The notes beneath the pieces were generated by a model. It did no database searches and was not told the DNA's origin. It saw only the letters and a program-made list of their open reading frames with translations. From positions 3,286,001 to 3,350,000 of the forward strand of contig SPDT01000004.1 in assembly GCA_008477525.1 (NCBI GenBank): a DNA stretch of 64,000 bases. The letters run 5' to 3'. The translations under genes were made by a program, and so were the position numbers. Positions 61,379 to 64,000 of the stretch are shown here, in pieces (positions within the stretch are counted from its first letter, which is position 1; the number at the start of each line of letters is the position of its first letter). Source of the DNA: Hypomyces perniciosus (taxonomy: Eukaryota > Ascomycota > Sordariomycetes > Hypocreales > Hypocreaceae).

Positions 61379-62900
61379 GCTTAAATTTAATACATATATA
61401 TTTAATAATAGTAAACTTTACTTTCTTAAATCTGCTATCTTCTATAAAGGAACCTTTATTAAAGCCTTTTTAATTAGTTAGCTGGCTTATAGACTGTAAA
61501 GTATAAAGGAAGTATGTAGTGTGTGGCAGGTTTTAGAGATATATCTGCTTTAGAGCCCCGCCTTTTTTATAACCTGGTTACCTGTTTATAAAGTCACGCA
61601 ATAGGTTACTTCTATAGTATATACCTATAGAAAGACAATAAAACAACCGACCAATAAGGATAGTAAAAATAAGGAGGTTAAGAGAAGATTCTTATATACG
61701 CTGTCACCCTTTTATGCCTCGATATTATATCTATGCAGATCCTATATTCGGTTAAAAGCCTAAAATGTCTATAACCATTTATAGTTAGTTATTACTGCAT
61801 TGGAATAGAGTATTAAAATTCAAGCTGCTTTAAGATCTAGAAAAGGTACTCTATATTAGTGTCGGTAATAGGCTTTTTCCAGGCTAAGCTACCTAGTATT
61901 ATTGTATGTTTTCCTTTACCTTAATCGATTAGTTATAACTAACACCTCTACGCGTACTCCGTAGACTTCAGTCAAGGCACTCAGGGTCACTCATATTGTT
62001 GGGATTCACTTTAGCGCTTATACTAGAAGGGGTATAAGCCTAATAGCTGGCCATGCCTATAAATGTCGGGATATACGTACACTACCAATATCGGAACTGC
62101 TGTTATATATAAAACGGTAACAGTATGAGCACTGTTTTGTTTAGTTGGGTCAGGTGACTTAATGGTGGTAAATTTCTTAGCGCGGGGTTCATTAACCTCC
62201 AAAAACGGAACCATGTGACTCCGAATTTAGAGTCTTGGGATGTAAAAAATGGAAGACATCCAACTCAAGAGAAGAGCTTGACGGGATCCCGTATATTCCA
62301 ATGGATATGGTCGTATGTGCTAGATCCTGGTCCGAATAGTCCTAAGAGGGGAACTCAATTGCTGTAGGAAGATAGGAGTCATACGGCAAAGAAATTACGA
62401 GTTCCTAGATGATGCATTGCAGAGGATCTAACCAGATGGTTTTTTCACGACCACCACCGACTACTATGCATTATCTATGTATTATTCGTGTGAAGTAGAG
62501 TAAGCATCATATCTGTTAACATCTTGCATGAGGAATCGGAACTCATCATGAGTCATTTTGGCTAAGCTGTTCTTGGACCTGACTTTTCCAATTCCAGCTG
62601 TCCCTGGTCTCTTCTGAGAGTTCTGATTTGGTTATTGTATCAAAGCTCAGGCCTGGGTGCAAGGGTTCAGACGCATCATAGTGAGTGTTGCACTTTGCAA
62701 GATGAATCGCCTTTTTATTGTTGTTTTGGTTTTTGGGGAGCATAGTGGGAAATACTGTTATATGTAGGAGCTGAAAACGTTCAAATGAAATACCGACCCA
62801 AAGTTCAAAAGTTCGAAGAATTCCGAGACAGAGAAAGCAGAAACAACATATTAGTTGCATCAACCTAAGAACTAACAGTCTCATTACTGGTCTCAAGGCC
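61379..62900. other. Intergenic region upstream of the MFS gene
   Basis: Left part AT-rich, right part near-normal composition. No convincing gene. Minus-strand frames at 62,023-62,214 and 62,546-63,178 lack motifs; the latter is the shadow of the MFS first exon. The MFS promoter should lie in the right 600 bp. Confidence 0.5.
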
Positions 62901-64000
62901 ATGGCTGCTGAGACTGCGACAGGCCCTCCAGCGGCTGGCGCACTGGTGAAAGTCCCCCACGATGATTCCTCTTCGTCTACCACAACAAAGGCACCATCTA
63001 CATCTGAATTGAAGGAAAAAGAAACCGAGCTGGCTGCTGGAAAGGAAAATGGAGACGATGAAACGACGAAGCCCGAGAACGAGATGGAGTATCCCGGCGG
63101 TCTCGCCCTGTTCTTCATTCTTATTGCACTCGCCATGGGGATTTTCCTCGCTTCCTTAGATATGGTCAGTGATGTCAACTTCCTCTTACTTCATATATGC
63201 AAGATTTCCGTGGCTGATGTCGTAATAGACCATCGTCGCTACCGCTATTCCCAAAATCACCGATGAGTTCAAAGGCCTCGACAAGGTCCAATGGTACGGC
63301 GCTGCCTTCTTCATGACCAACGGAGGCTTTCAACCCTCTTGGGGGAAAGCTTACAAGTACTTCAACCTGAAGCCCACATTCCTCATGTCCATCTTCGTCT
63401 TCGAGCTCGGCAGTCTTCTTTGCGCTGTCGCGCCTAACGCGACCACCCTCATTGTTGGCCGTGCCATCAACGGCCTCGGCGGTGCCGGTATTGGCAGTGG
63501 AGCTTACACTATCATTGCCTTCGTTTCCGACCCACAGAAGCGCCCCTTGTTCACCGGCATAATTGGTCTCTCCTACGGCATCGCCTCTGTCATTGGGCCC
63601 CTGATCGGCGGTGTCTTCGCCGACAAGGTCACCTGGCGTTGGTGCTTTTACATCAACCTGCCTCTGGGTGGTGTATCAGCTGCTATTATCTTGCTGTTCT
63701 TCCGCGCCCCAGAGGCAGCCAAGCCCGTTGTCGCCACCTGGAAGGAGAAACTGCTGCAGATGGACCCTGTCGGCGTCGTCCTGATGATGGGCCTGTTGGT
63801 TGCCTATCTCCTTGCCATGGAGTATGGTGGCCAAGCCCACCCTTGGAATAGCAGCGTTGTCATCGGCCTCCTTGTTGGCTTTGTTGTCATTGCTATTGCT
63901 TTCGTTTTCTGGGAGAAATTCCAGGGAGAGCGTGCCATGATCCCCCCTCGCCTGTTCAAGCAGCGTCAGATCAACGTCAGTTCTGCCTTCACCTTCTTCT
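62901..64000 (+). CDS. MFS drug/H+ antiporter, DHA2-type (14-TM), partial at window end
   Basis: Plasma- or vacuolar-membrane exporter of the major facilitator superfamily; the substrate cannot be told. Exon 1 is ATG 62,901-63,164 (88 codons): a Ser/Thr/Lys/Glu-rich cytosolic N-terminus of about 63 residues, then TM1 ([20 protein letters not shown]) and LDM. The intron is 63,165-63,228 (64 bp; donor GTCAGT, branch CTGAT, acceptor ATAG). Exon 2 continues [14 protein letters not shown], giving the hallmark LDMTIV.TA.P.I of DHA2 transporters. Then [20 protein letters not shown] (TM2 and motif A region), [17 protein letters not shown], motif C ([16 protein letters not shown]) and [14 protein letters not shown] second half of TM segments has begun ([13 protein letters not shown]) when the window ends after 345 codons of coding sequence. 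Composition and codons are normal. No cluster partner is visible. Confidence 0.9.

Noticed and set aside
62546..63178. Minus-strand 210-codon ORF
   Set aside because: Antisense shadow of the MFS first exon, with no motif and poor composition.
1..64000. tRNA or rRNA genes and CRISPR arrays
   Set aside because: None seen. The regularly spaced repeats present are LTRs or protein-coding tandem repeats, and the genome is eukaryotic.

Overview
The window reads as a repeat-rich, AT-rich compartment of a filamentous ascomycete chromosome (Pezizomycotina; Eurotiomycetes would fit, but that is inference) that ends in ordinary gene-bearing DNA. Evidence for a fungus: chromovirus-type Ty3/Gypsy elements, Ty1/Copia elements and a Tad1-like LINE; short introns with GTAAGT-type donors and CTGAT branch points; a STAND/NLR-type relic with NACHT-tail, 32-residue and ankyrin repeats; and an MFS drug/H+ antiporter. 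Bases 1 to about 57,400 show what repeat-induced point mutation (RIP) leaves behind. TpA is very common, differences between repeat copies are nearly all C-to-T or G-to-A, and reading frames are broken mostly where CAA, CAG or CGA would become TAA, TAG or TGA.

Layout. (1) 1-9,197: a D-family chromovirus fragment (minus strand) split by Copia element X (358-7,483, TSD aaagt). X carries an antisense, apparently spliced, GC-rich AT-hook ORF that RIP has largely spared. (2) 9,198-48,173: Copia element A (minus), broken into pieces by Gypsy element B (11,004-23,551, TSD tatcc), which itself holds Gypsy element C (13,808-20,927); by a solo F-family LTR (24,287-24,692); by Gypsy element D (26,203-46,089), which itself holds Gypsy element F (26,756-38,901); and by a solo LTR of A's own family (46,755-47,335, TSD acttt). 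The pieces of A read in order as gag, protease, integrase, RT and RNase H once the insertions are set aside. (3) 48,174-50,612: a pile-up of partial elements and LTRs. (4) 50,748-51,520: a Trp-rich gene relic on the minus strand. (5) 51,575-57,419: a complete-length but RIP-mutated Tad1-like LINE with a 15-A tail. (6) 57,420-64,000: low-copy DNA holding a small putative secreted protein gene, a 5'-truncated acyl-CoA dehydrogenase-like fragment, an NLR-type pseudogene and the first 345 codons of a DHA2-family MFS transporter that runs off the window.

Only three genes look possibly functional: the antisense AT-hook ORF (873-1,473), the small secreted protein (58,065-58,412) and the MFS transporter (62,901 onward). 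The most unusual theme is coding sequence in LTR retrotransposons beyond gag-pol. Antisense ORFs lie between pol and the 3' LTR in X, C and D, and two sense-strand ORF remnants of unknown function lie between pol and the 3' LTR in F. Domain calls in RIP-damaged DNA come from reading translations by eye and tolerating stop codons; exact domain edges are approximate.
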